Numbered from the stretch's first letter, positions 1 through 11,945 are shown. The stretch is DNA of 64,000 nucleotides from Chenopodium formosanum (GCA_024500155.1 CM044858.1:27980786-28044785), one strand, 5' to 3'. A program made the numbers and translations. Notes: generated by a model not told the origin, from the sequence alone.

Positions 1-46
1 CAGTGCTAAAGCTAAGGCCTCCTACGTAGCTTAGGGAACATTAGAG

Positions 47-571
47 CTAGCTCAATAAAATCTCAAACTTAGAAAAATTAATGTCCTGACCTGAAGCAGC
101 ACTATAACATGAGAGGACCCTTCTAATGGCTTGAGCATCCCTATCCTCAGCTCTGCAAAAAAATGATACTGTCATCTGCAAATAACAAGTGAGAGACGCT
201 AAGCGCCCTCTACACACCTGCATACCCTTCAAAGAGCCCGTGAAAACTTCCATCTGGATGAGGTGAGAAAAAACCTCGGCACACAATATGAATAAATAAG
301 GAGATATCAGATCTCCTTGACGCAATCCCCTTACTGGGAAGAAAAAAATCTGACGGCTCACCTTGACCAGAACAGCATGTGAAACAGACGAGACACACCT
401 CATAATTAAATTCACCCAGTGACTATTGAGCCCCATTTTAATCAAGACTTTCTCAAGAAAGCTCCATTCGACTCTGCCATATGCTATACTCAAGTCAAGC
501 TTTACCGCCATACACATCTTCTTGCGAGAACACACACTGTTCATACAGTGAAACATCTCATATGCAATCAA
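47..571 (-). pseudogene. LINE (non-LTR) reverse transcriptase fragment
   Basis: A 174-residue minus-strand reading frame shows the order of plant L1-type reverse transcriptase blocks. Near residue 26 is KLDLSIAYGRVEW, the usual KLDMSKAYDRVEW block with the catalytic D replaced by G. Near residue 84 is RGLRQGDLISPYLFILCAE. After these comes LTCYLQMTVSFF, where the family has a (F/Y)ADD catalytic box, so the aspartate pair is lost. The frame then stops. Endonuclease, RNase H and 5' regions are not seen; more of the element may lie outside the window at the left edge. This is a dead fragment of a retrotransposon pol gene, not a host gene. The family assignment is safe; the exact clade is not. 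Confidence 0.8.
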
Positions 572-680
572 CGTGTTTATTTTGTAGGTTTTATTTTGTT
601 TGGGGTTTTTTTTTAGTGTTTATTTTATTTGGTAGAAGTTATGTCAGAATAATGGTAAATGATCGTTTAAAAAAAAACAG

Positions 681-686
681 ATAATG

Positions 687-727
<41 letters not shown>
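681..727. repeat. (TAA)n microsatellite
   Basis: A nearly pure run of about 14 TAA/ATA triplets lies in AT-rich DNA between the LINE fragment and the first inverted-repeat element. No gene is seen between 572 and 863. Confidence 0.9.
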
Positions 728-728
<1 letters not shown>

Positions 729-863
729 CTAAATCGGTTTGCTTTTCCTAATTTACTTGGTGGGAGTTGCATCTTTATTCTTTTTCCTTTATTTTACTGC
801 TTTGCATCTTAATTTACTTTCCTTTATTTTACTTAGAGCTGCATCATAATTTTTAGGAAAATT

Positions 864-2154
864 TGTCAGAAAAAGAACCTTTTAAAGCACTCTTTTTGTT
901 GTAAAAAAACCTTTTAAAATTATTTTGGCAATCTAAAACTTGATTCCAAAATTTTTTTTGTTGAAGACAGCCAAAAACTCTAATTACCCTAATTATCCTC
1001 TAATTTTTGCTAATTATCCTTTTAACTCTCAATTATTAAAAAATTATTCTAAAAATATATCAATTAAAAAATAAAACTGATCAGCCAACCCCTGATCCCT
1101 GACCTAGCCACCAAGCCCTAAATCAATTTTCCCCTACCCAGCAGCTTCCCCTACCCCGCCGGCAACTCTCATCATCGCTTCAACGCCCCACCCAATACAA
1201 CGCCCTGAAAATCTAACCTTCCCTCCTCAAATTCGCAGTAAAAAAACCCCCAAATCCGACGCAACACGCCACCAAGGCCACCAGTGCAGTTTGGTTCTGA
1301 ACAACATTCGGATCTAGACCTAATTGATTGGTGGAGCACATTTGTAACCCTAATTCAAGATATTCTTCGCCGCGCACGCAAACAGTAATCTAGCCTTTAA
1401 TTCTTTGCCTCTCTTAAGGATCTTGTTCTGATTTTGTTTTGGGAGGAATGATTGAGAATTTGGGGATTTTTAGAGTAGGGGGGTTTCGGGGTTGATTCAT
1501 GTCCAAAGGAAAGGAATATTAGGGGTGGAGGTTTAGAGGGTAGGGGGAGGTTAACGGTGGGGGTAGGGGCGGCATCGATCGGCGGCGGAACGGGGTAGGA
1601 AATTCTAGCCGCCGCGGCTGCTTCAGGGGAGGGGGTGGCTGGTTGGTGGTGTTGTGGGGGTTTTGGTGTTTTATGTTTTTAATTAATATAATTTTAAGGA
1701 AAATTTGCAAATTGCAGCCATTTAAAACTTGTATTTTGCAAGTTTAAGCCATTTAAAAAATAAATTATAAATTGCAACCCAAAAGTTGTTACAAATTGTA
1801 AACTGCAGCCTAATTCAATTTTTTCATCGGCTTGCATGTCGAAAAAGTGTCCGTGTAAGGTTTTTAGGGTCATTTTAGTGCTTAAGGGTCGAACTTAGCT
1901 CGGAATTGGCTAAAAAGTAACGTAAGTGCCTCGTATTGTGTAACAAAAATGTATTGATTTGTGGGCAATTATTTTTTCCTAGTAAATACGAGGCACTTAT
2001 GTTAATTTTTTTGCCAATTTCGAGCTCAATTTGAGTCCTTAAGGGCTAAAATAGCCTCCAAAATCTTAACCGAACATTTTTCGACACGCAAACCGATAAA
2101 AAAATTTAATGGGGTTGCAATTTACAATTTATAACAACTTTTGGCCTGCAATTT

Positions 2155-2211
<57 letters not shown>

Positions 2212-2446
2212 GCTACAATTTACAAAATACAAATTTTAAATGGCTTTTCAATTTACAAATTTTCCAATTTTTTAATAATTAATTGAGAGATAAAAGTGTA
2301 ATTAAGGAAAATTAGAGGGTAATAAGGGTAATTAGAGTTTTTGGTTTTCTTCAACAAAAAAATTTTAGAATCAGGTTTTAGATTGCCAAAAAATTTTAAA
2401 AGGTTTTTTCCAACAAAAAGATTGCTTTAAAAGGTTTTTTCTGACA
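864..2446. mobile_element. Long-TIR DNA transposon (MULE-like, gene-sequence carrying)
   Basis: The two ends are long inverted repeats of about 180 bases. The left arm (864-1045) contains tgtcagaaaaagaaccttt and later ctctaattaccctaatta; the right arm (2270-2446) carries the same blocks in reverse complement in the same order. Between the arms is a GC-rich stretch (1080-1640) that is C-rich on its left side and G-rich on its right. It looks like captured genic leader and intron sequence, but I cannot name a donor gene. A second palindromic element (1698-2265) has inserted at the inner edge of the right arm. I could not find a clean target duplication, so superfamily placement rests on arm length and on likeness to the 8664-9589 element. 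Confidence 0.65.
1698..2265. mobile_element. Palindromic MITE nested in the 864-2446 element
   Basis: The ends are inverted copies beginning ggaaaatttg, followed on both sides by caaattg-type and ccatttaaaa-type blocks. The match continues deep into the element: acgaggcac at 1939-1944 on one strand is answered near 1987-1995. The flanks are taattttaa on the left and aatttttta on the right, compatible with an eroded 9-bp duplication. The right half holds an uninterrupted run of about 49 A (2157-2205). The fold-back is nearly full length with a centre near 1965. Confidence 0.6.
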
Positions 2447-2551
2447 ATAACAACAATTTTACATAAATAAAATATTGAAAATATACACAATCTATAAACA
2501 AATACAAACTTATAATAATATATAAATATAATTTTTTTTCCCCGTGAATAT

Positions 2552-2578
2552 CCGAGCGTTGCTCGGGCAATGAACTAG
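2552..2578 (+). mobile_element. Helitron-like 3' terminus
   Basis: A short GC-rich hairpin (ccgagc-gtt-gctcgg, 2552-2566) is followed after about 8 bases by CTAG and then T. This is the Helitron 3' end rule: a hairpin shortly before CTRR, inserted 5' of T. The 5' end is not resolved. Confidence 0.5.
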
Positions 2579-2983
2579 TACTTTAGTATTTAAAAAGTAA
2601 AAACACAAACCAATCCGCCACATGTACACCTCAACTTTTAACCAAAATACAAACCAATCTGCCACATGTACCCCTCTCCTTTTAACTTTCTTTACTATTC
2701 TTTTCTTTTCTTGACTTTTAATTTGTATAACCTTCACTTTAATTTTTAAATTTAATATACGAACTTAGGAATTACTTTCATAGTCAATAATTTCAAGATA
2801 TTAAGTGTACAAGAAAAATAAACTTGTGAAGAAAAATTTGTAACTTCATAGATTGATTTATAAATGTAAATAATGACAAGGGATTGTTCTTCAATTACTT
2901 GATAAGAGGTATTAATTAACTAAAATATAATTAAAGAATTTAATTTGAATGTTTGTAGTAAATAAATAATAACTTATACACAT

Positions 2984-3011
2984 CCCGTGCGTAGACTGAC
3001 CCAAAAGCTAG
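2984..3011 (+). mobile_element. Helitron-like 3' terminus, CGTAGA family
   Basis: The stretch cccgtgcgtagac is followed by CTAG|T at 3008-3011. The hairpin is weak, but the sequence matches the ends at 3305-3332 and, in reverse, 12238-12272. DNA between 2579 and this end is AT-rich, without a recognisable gene, and could be the body of a small element. Confidence 0.4.
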
Positions 3012-3304
3012 TATTAGTAAAATTGATTATACAAATTTTGTTTTAATTTGTATTAGTAAAAGTAAGAGAGAATGATGTGGTAGAGGGAGAATGGTGTCAT
3101 GGTGAAGATGTTTTTTTTAGGCTAATGAGCAAGAGAAGTGAGAAAGTGAGTAGAGAGATAATATAGAAGTGTTTTATTTATATATTTATTTGTTATTAGT
3201 ATTATTATTATTATCATTGTTAGCAATGCTCTTTAGTACGTGTTTAAAAGCTTGCGTAACAAATGAACAAGCTTGTACAATTCGACGTAACAACTAAACA
3301 TTTG

Positions 3305-3332
3305 ATCGCAACGCGCACGTAGACTTCTCTAG
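3305..3332 (+). mobile_element. Helitron-like 3' terminus, CGTAGA family
   Basis: The sequence cgcaacgcgcacgtagac is followed by CTAG|T at 3329-3332. It resembles the minus-strand end at 12238. The preceding 300 bases hold no gene. Confidence 0.4.
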
Positions 3333-4007
3333 TTTAAAAAAAAAAACATATATAATTAAACAATTGGTAAATACATACTTTAATACTGTTTGGCAGTAAC
3401 TTTATACCTTTTCCATCAGTTAGACAAATTGGACAAATATTCTCCCAACTATTCTACAAAATTGTGGGTGTAGCCAAAAGGTAATAGGCAGAGAATGAAA
3501 ATTTCATGAAGAAAAGAGCAATTCTGCAAAAAGAGGAAAGACAAGACAACTTTACAATTTCTTCCAAACATAAACTGAATAATGGAAGCAAGCAATGAAT
3601 AAGCTTACAGACAGCTTCACATCTTCAATTGAGACGTAATAATGTACATATTGCAACTGATAAATTCTTCCATCAATCTTGTACAAAAAAAATAAAAAAT
3701 AAAAAAAAATATACAGATCTGCACACTCAAGAGCACCAAGGCCAGAACTGCCCGTTTGGTCAAGCTGGCACACTGGTATTGTAATGGCTACATACAAACA
3801 GAACTTCACCGATAGATCATTTGGCGATTATCAAGCAAGGGAAGGTCAAGAATGCCATATACTTCAACCTCGGCCATGGAATCACAAGTATTGGAATTTC
3901 CAGCAATCAAGGGAATCTAGCAGCCAGTCTGGCGATTAATTCCATATTAAAACTCTGTAATTCTGTATGTAATCCTCTTTCAAATAACCAAAGAATTACA
4001 CCTTATA
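3333..4007. other. 3' flank and presumed 3' UTR of the BSD gene
   Basis: There is no convincing coding frame here. The part next to the BSD stop codon (about 3500-4007) is probably its 3' UTR on the minus strand, judged only by position and by the absence of repeats. The exact poly(A) site cannot be fixed from sequence. Confidence 0.35.
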
Positions 4008-7000
4008 CTAAGGTTTTGACACAACAGGTATACAACAATCATCATCCTCAAGATCGCTAAAAGAAATCTCATCTGCAATTCCAACATGTATAAGGCTTCC
4101 ACTCTGTCCTAAGCAATCATCTTCAGGCCACTCATCACTATCATCATCGTCAATAAAACTTAAAACAGGTCTCTTGGACATTTGGCCAGCTAGTATGTTC
4201 AAATTATCTGCATCTGTCAATTGTTTCTCATCAATAATTGACTTATCAATAAATTGCAGCTCGTTACTTATGTGTTTTTCCACATCCGAATCAACTGTGG
4301 AAGAAGTGGCAGGCTCAGAAGCAAACGTCCAGGAAGAAAAGGTCTCTGAATGCTCATTCTGTGTGGATCTTGGAGTACTATTATTATCAAAGTCAGCACT
4401 TAATCTTGAATAGAGGCCAGCATGGTTCCATTCTGAATCTTTCTTGGTTCGCTTTTGTTGCTCTTGCATCCACTTTGCTCTGGCTTTTACGACCTGAGCA
4501 GCAAAATTATTATTCATTCAATAAAATAATAATTAAAAATAAAGTAGTTGAATTAAAATTCTGCAAGACCAAAGTAAAACTTAACAGCAGAAACATCTTT
4601 CACTTTCAGCAAAGAGCTGAGCAAGTTATGTACAATGCTAAATAATGTACAAGAAAGTCAAAAATATTGAGCTAAGACATAATTAATATGTTATACAACA
4701 AAAAAGATTAGGGAATCTGATGTAGCACTTCCAAATTAGTTGTTAGTTCACTACCAATAAAAATATGCAAAAACCATAAATCACATATCAACTCAAATTT
4801 TGAGTACATTATGAAAGGTTTTCAGTACCTTCAAACTTTCCACTATGATGTAGTGGGTATGTTTGATTATCATATTGGGTATGTTGATGGCTAGTAAAAA
4901 TCACTTAGGCAAGAAGTTGAGAAAATCTCAACCAAAAGTGAATGACTAGACAACATCACTGCAACTAAATTAGTATCACACAAAACCATAGCAGATAGGG
5001 ATGAGCAAAGCAACCTTTTCTAGATTCTGAGATTCAGAACCTGTTGCAACTGATTCTTCAAAATCGGAACTCGAAACCACTGGGTACCAATATCTTTTGA
5101 GGGTCTCAGACTCTCAGTCATTTAATAGATTTGAATAAATTGGCTGTCAATTCATCAAACACAATAAAAAATCTACTACATGATTTGAGGTTAGATTGTT
5201 TTATAATTTGGGATGCATTTGCTATACAATAATTTGTTCTTCCAAAATTGGGATTGGATTTGGTTTAAAGATAATATTATTAAATTCTAGTTTGGCATTA
5301 AAACCGTTGTTAATCAGTTGCCCAGGTTCCAAATTTCCAATTTTTGATACCCGAAAATAGAGCTGGTAGATCAAGTTCCAAAACACCGGAGTGTAGCAGA
5401 ACCCATATTTTTTTTATCATCCCTAATGGTAGACATGCAGCACTGCCGCATACATGAACATGGTAAATCCCAAAAACTGGATACCTAACAAAAATAGGTT
5501 ATTGACAAGGACTACTAAAAATGTTGGGAAAATCTCAAGCAACAACGACAACACTATAAAAGATATGATAGTCACTGAAAAGTGAAAACCATGTAACCTT
5601 GTCTAACATAGATAAAGTTCTTCAAAATTTTCACATCAGCGGAATATTAAGATGTATGCATCAAATGCCTTAAACAAGATGGAAAGTTACAAGTTATTAC
5701 TTGAAGAACATGCATGTGAGGACCAGTCATGTGCTAAACAATAGCATTGTAAACCAAGGTAGGCCAGCATATTTGGTAGTCACTATGCAAGTGATGATCA
5801 GTTGATGGATGGATAGTGAAAATACTCATGATGCTCCTTTCTTCACAATGTCACAGCTAGAAAGAATGATGATCACGACAAGGTATTCGTCACTTACAGT
5901 GCATATTTTAGGGTCAATCTTTGAAAGGTAACTGGGGACAAAGACGAGCTTATTATTAAAAGCCATAGTTTTAAAGAGAATCTAAAGATAGGTTAAAATG
6001 GCACCATTCAAACAAGAACAAATACTCTGCTAAAACGAAAATCATTTCATCATGTGATTTGATAGGTTTCAATCCAAAATATTTTAATAAACTCTAAGCT
6101 GTTTAGATTGTAATGGAATAGTTTGGAAGCTAGAATAGGTGCTCCCTTGTAGTGTTGACTACGATTTTTTGCTGGTCATTTGGCGTTATATTATTCTGAA
6201 CTTATTAAATGACTTTCTAGTGAAATTACTAGTAAGCAGGGAAGACATGGTGCTGGAACTCACCTGCAGGATTGCATTTCATCTCATACAAGAGCTTAAA
6301 GAGATATTTTCCACAAGGCCTACAATGCCGGAATATTTACAGATGAACACTAACCCAGATTTTATATTATCCGAGGCTAAAAGATAAGTAGAGTCAATAT
6401 TTCACAAGTAATTAGAAGCTCTGCATGTCTGAAAAATAAGGACATATTCGGGGGGGGGGGGGGGGGGGGGGGGGCAATGTTTGATCCTTCAACCTTTTGC
6501 TTAAAAATACTCCGTAACACTACTTAACCGCTATGCCACAACTCTTTATATACGCAATTATTAGACATCATATTAATTATAGTACAAACTCATAAAATAC
6601 TTAGGGGAGTTGGGCCCCTGCCTGCCCTAACAAAGATCCACCCCTGGTCATATTCAGCTTAATATGATGTGATATTTGTCTTACTGATATTAATGGATTT
6701 ATGGTCATACTATTATCATGGATGGAGTATGATATAGCACAGGTTAAATAGTCAGGAATATTAAAACAATAAGGGCCTTGAATAAGATGAGCTAAGCATA
6801 GCCTATATCCAAATATTGATGGCATTCAATCTTCAACAAAAAGATTTCAACCCCAAACTGATGCTAAACTGCTACCCCATCTATATCTGTTATTCTTCCT
6901 TAAAAAAATTTTGTCTCACAAAAAGATTCCAGATAGGAATAACAAATAGAGACAAAGGGACTGGTAAGTTCATTTGTACAGACAAAATTTTTGGGTGCTA

Positions 7001-10000
7001 AGATCCAAAGTCTGAGAGGTACCTCGCAATTCAAAAGTCTCTCTACGGCTGAAGAATGAGCGTGTTCTTGGGGTCGACGATGGAACGAAGAACTCACCCC
7101 TAGATACAGCTTTTTCGTACATGTTCACTTGCATCACATAAACAACTAACACAAGTGCTCTCTGAACTGTGCAATAAGGTCACCCATAACACGGCTCTCC
7201 TACTTGAGTTAATTTAGCACCAGGCCATGCTATTCAACGATATAGTAAGAATGACACCATAACCTAACAACTAGTATTGAAAACGGGTCTCCCTTTGATT
7301 GAGGGAGGTTGACGTCTAGTTAATAGGGCCCCCACTTTCCAATCATTAAGAAAAAAGAAATTTTTTAAAAAAAAAAAAAAAACACCAAGTAAAGCTTGTT
7401 TATTATTTTTTCTGGCCCAAGGGAGTTTACTCAACCCATTTCCCAGTCTCTCACACTGCTCAAGTAAGTGGCGACTCCATATGAGGACCTCCTTCCCTTC
7501 TTCCCACTCTCCGTTCACACACTTCTTTGAAGTGGAGGAGGAATGGTGAGCAGGAGGACCAATGTTACATGGTAAGCGGTACAATACAATTTGTTGTACG
7601 AGGATGCAGAACACTACTCATAGCATATCGTGTATGCCCAAGAATAAAATGAATGAAAATGATAAGCAAAAAATACTTCGATGATGTGGGTCCTAGGCTT
7701 GTTGAACCAAGTCAGGGGTACAGCAAATTAGATTGCATTCTGGAATGCACAATTTTGGTTTGCAATCAGGGGTTCATACCCCTAATGAGGACTGACGTGG
7801 GAGACTGCTGTTAAAGGGAGCTAGGAAAACTCTACATAATCTAATAAATGGATTTTGGCATAATCACAACACAAAGGAGCAGACTAAAACAGTCATTTTA
7901 AAGACTACGAAGAGTACAAACATGGTATTGATCAATGCTAAAAGGAAGACTTCAATTAGTATTCCATTACCACAAGTCACCCTACTTCACCACAAGTCAG
8001 CATCACATTTCCAAAAAGGAAGACTTCAATTAGTATTCCATGACCACCCTCTTAGCAATAAATAGAAAACAAAAAAAATTCCAGAAACTAATCACCCTCT
8101 ATACTAGAAAGGATCACCCTGAATGATGATCAAGTCATTTGAGATGGCAAACTAAGGGTTAAGGTATGGCGCATAGCTCCTATATGGCAATGTAGTAATA
8201 AAGTTAAATATGTAGTGGGCGTATAAAGTACAATTTAATAGGTAAATAGTATCATTTAATGTTGTATTAGTATAAATATTATGCTAAAAGTACAAATAAG
8301 TATGTAAATGATACATCAAAATATTATACTACTCTAAGATATAATAGTACTACTAAGACATAATGGTACAATATACATGTATAATAGTACAAAAAAATGT
8401 ACCACTGAAATCATAAAAGTACCATTTTAAATGCGCTTTTCCACTTTTGCCCTCCTATATGCAACAAATGTGACTACGCGACAAGATGCACTCCAAACTA
8501 AGCACCGAAACATTAAGATAAGCAAACTCATACCAAATAGTCCTTGTCAACTTTCGTCGTACATGACCAGTTGACCGTCTATTCATGGAATAAGCTTTAG
8601 CATCAATTTTACTTAACACCCAGTCAAGCAACAGCTCCAAGTATACATCAGCATTTTAAATAAGGAAAAATTGATAAAAATAATCCCAACTTTCACCAAT
8701 TTGCTCAAAATAATCCCAAGATTATTTTTAAATAATCCGAACTTTGGGGTTTATTCGCTCAAAATGGTCCGAAATGACCAGTAATCTGTTAAAAAGGTTT
8801 TTTTTTTGTGTTTAAATGACATGTGTGAGCACATAAATGGTTGAAAATTTAAAAATAATAATAATAAATAAATAAAAAAAACACCCAGCACCAACCCACG
8901 ATAACCCCACCACCACCCACGTCCGACACTCCGGCATCCCTCCTCCCACTGCCAGACCCTCCCTACCGCCGGCACTCCTGATTCCCGCCTCCCATCGACC
9001 CAGATCCTCTCCCCTACCGCTGGCATCCCGACGCCTTTTCCCCCAAAATGCACACCCTGAAACCACCTAGTTAAACCCGAAATCCTTAAAAAAAAAACTC
9101 AGCCCACCGCACAAACCACCCAAATCGCCGCTCCCACACCCTCGGAACCCTAGCGCTAGGGTTCCAAAGGTGGGAAAGTGGCGATTTGGGGGGTTTGCGT
9201 GGTGGTTTGGATGTTTTTTGGGTTTCAGGTTGCAGTATAAGTTAGGTGATATAGGGGGAAGGAGGAGAGAAGTGTGAGCGCCGACGTGAGGTAGGGTCTG
9301 CGACGGCGGTTGGGGATCCGGAGGTGCGACGGGCCGGGAAGAGGGTGGTGGACCGGTGGTAAGGTAGTCGGTGGATGGTTGATTTTTCATTTTCTGAATT
9401 TTTTTCCAAATTTTTTTCAACCAATCACGTGATGACACATGTCGCATTAATTTGATATAACAGATTGGGTGACCGGTTGGGATCATTTTGAGCGAATGAC
9501 CCTCAAAGTTCAGATTATTTATAAATAATCCAAATTTGGGATTATTTTGAGCTAATCGGCGAAAGTTAGGATTATTTATCAATTTTTCCTTTAAATAATT
9601 CAAAACACTAACACCAGTAAAAAATAAATAAATAATAGAGTTTAATACAGTGATGTATTAAGATAATTTTAATTTATAGAAGTAGAATTTTGAAAATAAA
9701 GTTTGGAAATAAATAAAGCTTTGAGAAGCAAAAATAATCATAAGGTATGTCCGTATGTGTATTAATCCAACAACTTATTTTTTTCAAATGCTAGTTTTTT
9801 ACAAACAATTTTTGGTCGGTGACTTCTAATTGTCAATAAAAAGTATATCAACTACTTTTATTTACAACCCAGTGCTTAAGTAGGCCATCTTCCTAGTTTA
9901 GACCCATTGAAGCAAATAATAGAGTGATTATTGAATTGAAGAAAAGATGACTATATTAATGAAATAATTCCACAACAGAGCAATCGCGTTTTGTTTTTTT

Positions 10001-11945
10001 GGCATTGCTTTTCATTTAATATCTAGTTCTTACAATACTTAAAATTCATCCATGATTGCACCTCCCTAATCTCATGGTCATTGCACGATGAAACATTATA
10101 ATTTGTACCTGCTTTGTTCCCTCTTACAAGTCAAATGGCACTCAGTTACATATGACAAGACAAGAATTTGTTTTCCAATCTTTAGATCAAAGAAAAAGGC
10201 TGCACAAAGAGCTCTACTTTGAAACTCTCAACCACGATAATGTTCAAAATAAACCTTTTTATAATATTGATATTCGGCAGCTCACCCTCGTGGAAAGCAT
10301 GAAATTTAGAAAATTCATTATGACCTTGCACAACAAAAAAGAATGCTAAAGAGACTCACCTCAAGTGTAGACAGCAGATCAACATCCTTCTTATTAAGTC
10401 TCGAATGCAAAAGAACAAAATAGACTTTCCAGAAAAACCCCACGCTCATATGGGCTGGACAAAGTTCAATTTTGAGTGCTGCTAGCCTCGGTGAGAGGTA
10501 TTCAACAGCTTGAGCATGCCTCTTCTGAGACTCTGACATGGGAAAATCTACAAATCATATCAGCAGCACAAGTTAGTAAGCTATAGATAAGAAGTGAGCT
10601 TGCTCAAACTTTCTGTGCTTATTACTGATAACCAAATTATCAGCCATTTGAGTATAAGCCCACAGATATGGCACTGAAAATTATCTCTCTCTGATAAACT
10701 TATTTTCCAATATTCCATAATTAAATAATAACCAAAGGTGATTGAAGTCACTGTTAATCGATTCAAATCCTTCCTACAGATTCTCAAAAGGAATATTGGC
10801 TCAAGCAATAAACCCGCCAAAAGTCAAAAACAACAAATCTCCACCAAGCAAACAGCGAACAGAAAAATACATGAAATAGTGCAATGGATACGATTCCACC
10901 TTTACTTGGATGATTTATTGCACACATAAATCGACTCCGCAATGATACAAGCTTAAAACACAATTTCTCTACAACAAATTAAAACAGGTACAGATAGAAG
11001 CAATTGCAATGATTAACAAGACGACAAGAAACTAAAATCGACTCCGCCTGAAGCAATTGCAGACAGTTTCTACCATTTCAAGACGCCAATCCTCAGCTTC
11101 AATACGTATACTTGATCCAAAAACGTCCCTCTTCGCATCAATGATGCCAATGTCACAATAAATCAAACAATTTCACAATTTCCACTTTCAAACAAATGAA
11201 ATCATAAAAATGGTATCTTCATATAAAAACTTAGACCAAATTGCATACAAACAAATGTACAGACACAAAACCCACAATTCCAAGTGTATTCAGAACATCT
11301 CAAAAAAAAAAAAAAAAAAAAAAAAAAAGGACTAAAGTTTGATATACCTTCAAAGTCTTCATCATCTTCAACAGGAAAATCCAACCAAGTTTCAGGATGA
11401 TGTGCAATATTCCCAGCAAATGTCAAAACCTCATCAGTTAATCCCACAGCTTCGTTTATCCAATCATCATCTTCCTCCTCAACTTTCTGCAATCCCAATC
11501 GATGCAAACTCAAACTCGATTCACAATTCTCGAAATTCCTATTCCCAATTTCTGAATACTTTCCATCTTCCGTTGAATTCAAACCATACACCAACGATTC
11601 ATCATCATCTTCTTCTTCATCGCCCGAAATCGATTCCGAACGATCCAACTCAGGAACAACACAATGATCATGCGAAGACGAAGAACAAGCTGTAGAAGGA
11701 GGAGGAGCGAGAAAATTTGCGACGCCCCAAAGTTGACGAGTTAGGGTTTCTTTGAATTCGTTGAGATCATCTTTAACACCACGCAGATCTCCGTCAAATT
11801 CTACATTTTCTCTCTCCTCAACGGAGGTTACCGACGGCGGCGATTTTTCGCGACGGCGGTTCGGCGGAGATGGTGGCGGAAGAGTGGTATCGTTGTCATC
11901 GTCGATGCGGAGGGAATTGGAGATGGAGCGAGCTAGCCATGACAT
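4008..11945 (-). CDS. BSD domain-containing protein, three exons
   Basis: Spliced from three minus-strand exons: 11348-11945, 10360-10547 and 4008-4493. All borders are GT-AG and the frame stays open, giving 423 residues. The start is the first ATG (11943-11945), encoding MSWLARSISNSLR, the typical start of plant BSD proteins. Residues 50-85 hold the conserved block ending TLTRQLWGVANFLAPPP. An acidic stretch follows, then NIAHHPETWLDFP just before exon 2. Exon 2 (residues 200-262) is the BSD core, with the signature Phe-Trp pair at 238-239 inside GFFWKVYFVLLHSRL. Exon 3 resumes as VVKARAKWMQEQQKRTK (helical, basic) and ends in an acidic tail with SFIDDDDSDEWPED. BSD domains occur in TFIIH p62-type and synapse-associated-type proteins; the molecular role of this plant subgroup is not settled. 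No frameshift or missing core residue is seen. Confidence 0.88.
4996..5425. mobile_element. hAT-like MITE
   Basis: The ends are tagggatga and its inverse tcatcccta, matching the common TAGGG(A/G)TG start of plant hAT MITEs. The flanking octamers are atagcaga (4988-4995) and atggtaga (5426-5433), which agree at six of eight positions, as expected for an old 8-bp duplication. The 430-base body has no coding capacity. Confidence 0.5.
6450..6474. repeat. Poly-G run (about 25 G)
   Basis: An uninterrupted homopolymer of G lies in the BSD intron; it is C on the transcribed strand. It directly abuts a tRNA-like repeat and may be its tail. Its true length is hard to sequence. Confidence 0.85.
6475..6550 (-). 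repeat. tRNA-like (possible SINE) segment
   Basis: Read on the minus strand, gtggcatagcggttaag resembles a pol III A box, and ggttgaaggatcaaac, about 30 bases on, resembles a B box. Neighbouring minus-strand sequence up to about 6660 contains caggggtggatctttgttag, typical of a dispersed plant repeat. A SINE head is possible. No tRNA cloverleaf forms, so this is not called a tRNA gene. Confidence 0.35.
8664..9589. mobile_element. Mutator-like element (MULE) with captured GC-rich core
   Basis: The element is bounded by a perfect 9-bp target duplication, tttaaataa, at 8655-8663 and 9590-9598. Its ends are inverted repeats of about 130 bases starting ggaaaaattgat. They share blocks such as ctcaaaataatccca and attcgctcaaaatg in mirrored order. 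The interior (8880-9370) is GC-rich: C-rich on the left, G-rich on the right, with proline-rich chance frames only. No transposase is present, so it is non-autonomous. The GC-rich core in AT-rich arms is what gene-fragment-carrying Pack-MULEs look like; the donor gene is not recognised. Confidence 0.88.
10548..11347 (-). other. Intron 1 of the BSD gene
   Basis: The donor follows the codon for Glu in DFE|D (gtatat), and the acceptor ends in tttgtag before attttccc. An A run of about 25 on the plus strand near 11304-11328 is a T tract in the transcript. No other gene is seen inside. Confidence 0.75.

Larger units (their letters stand above)
4494..10359 (-). other. Intron 2 of the BSD gene, 5.87 kb, transposon-rich
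   Basis: The donor is gag|gtgagt (10359 downward) and the acceptor is gctcag|gtcgta (4494). Joining them gives STLE-VVKARAKW in frame, which fits the family. The intron holds a hAT-like MITE (4996-5425), a poly-G run with a tRNA-like repeat (6450-6550) and a MULE (8664-9589). The stretches 5426-6449, 6660-8663 and 9590-10359 are AT-rich, with no coding frame I can assign. Confidence 0.8.

Noticed and set aside
1519..1710. Proline-rich minus-strand frame
   Set aside because: It lies in the C/G-skewed core of a TIR element, is low complexity and has no homologue I know.
6139..6387. Plus-strand 82-codon frame
   Set aside because: It lies in intron 2 of the BSD gene, with no recognisable motif and no splice partners.
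6475..6550. tRNA gene
   Set aside because: A- and B-box-like words exist, but there is no acceptor stem or anticodon arm.
7264..7614. 116-codon minus-strand frame in the BSD intron
   Set aside because: It includes a poly-A-derived Phe run, has no domain and conflicts with the intron of a well-supported gene.
9067..9603. 178-codon minus-strand frame
   Set aside because: It spans a MULE core and arm and extends past the target duplication. Composition is proline-rich chance.
11202..11347. Extension of BSD exon 1 beyond DEDFE
   Set aside because: The continuation runs into a poly-Phe tract. A proper donor at 11347 and the exon 2 match show it is intron.
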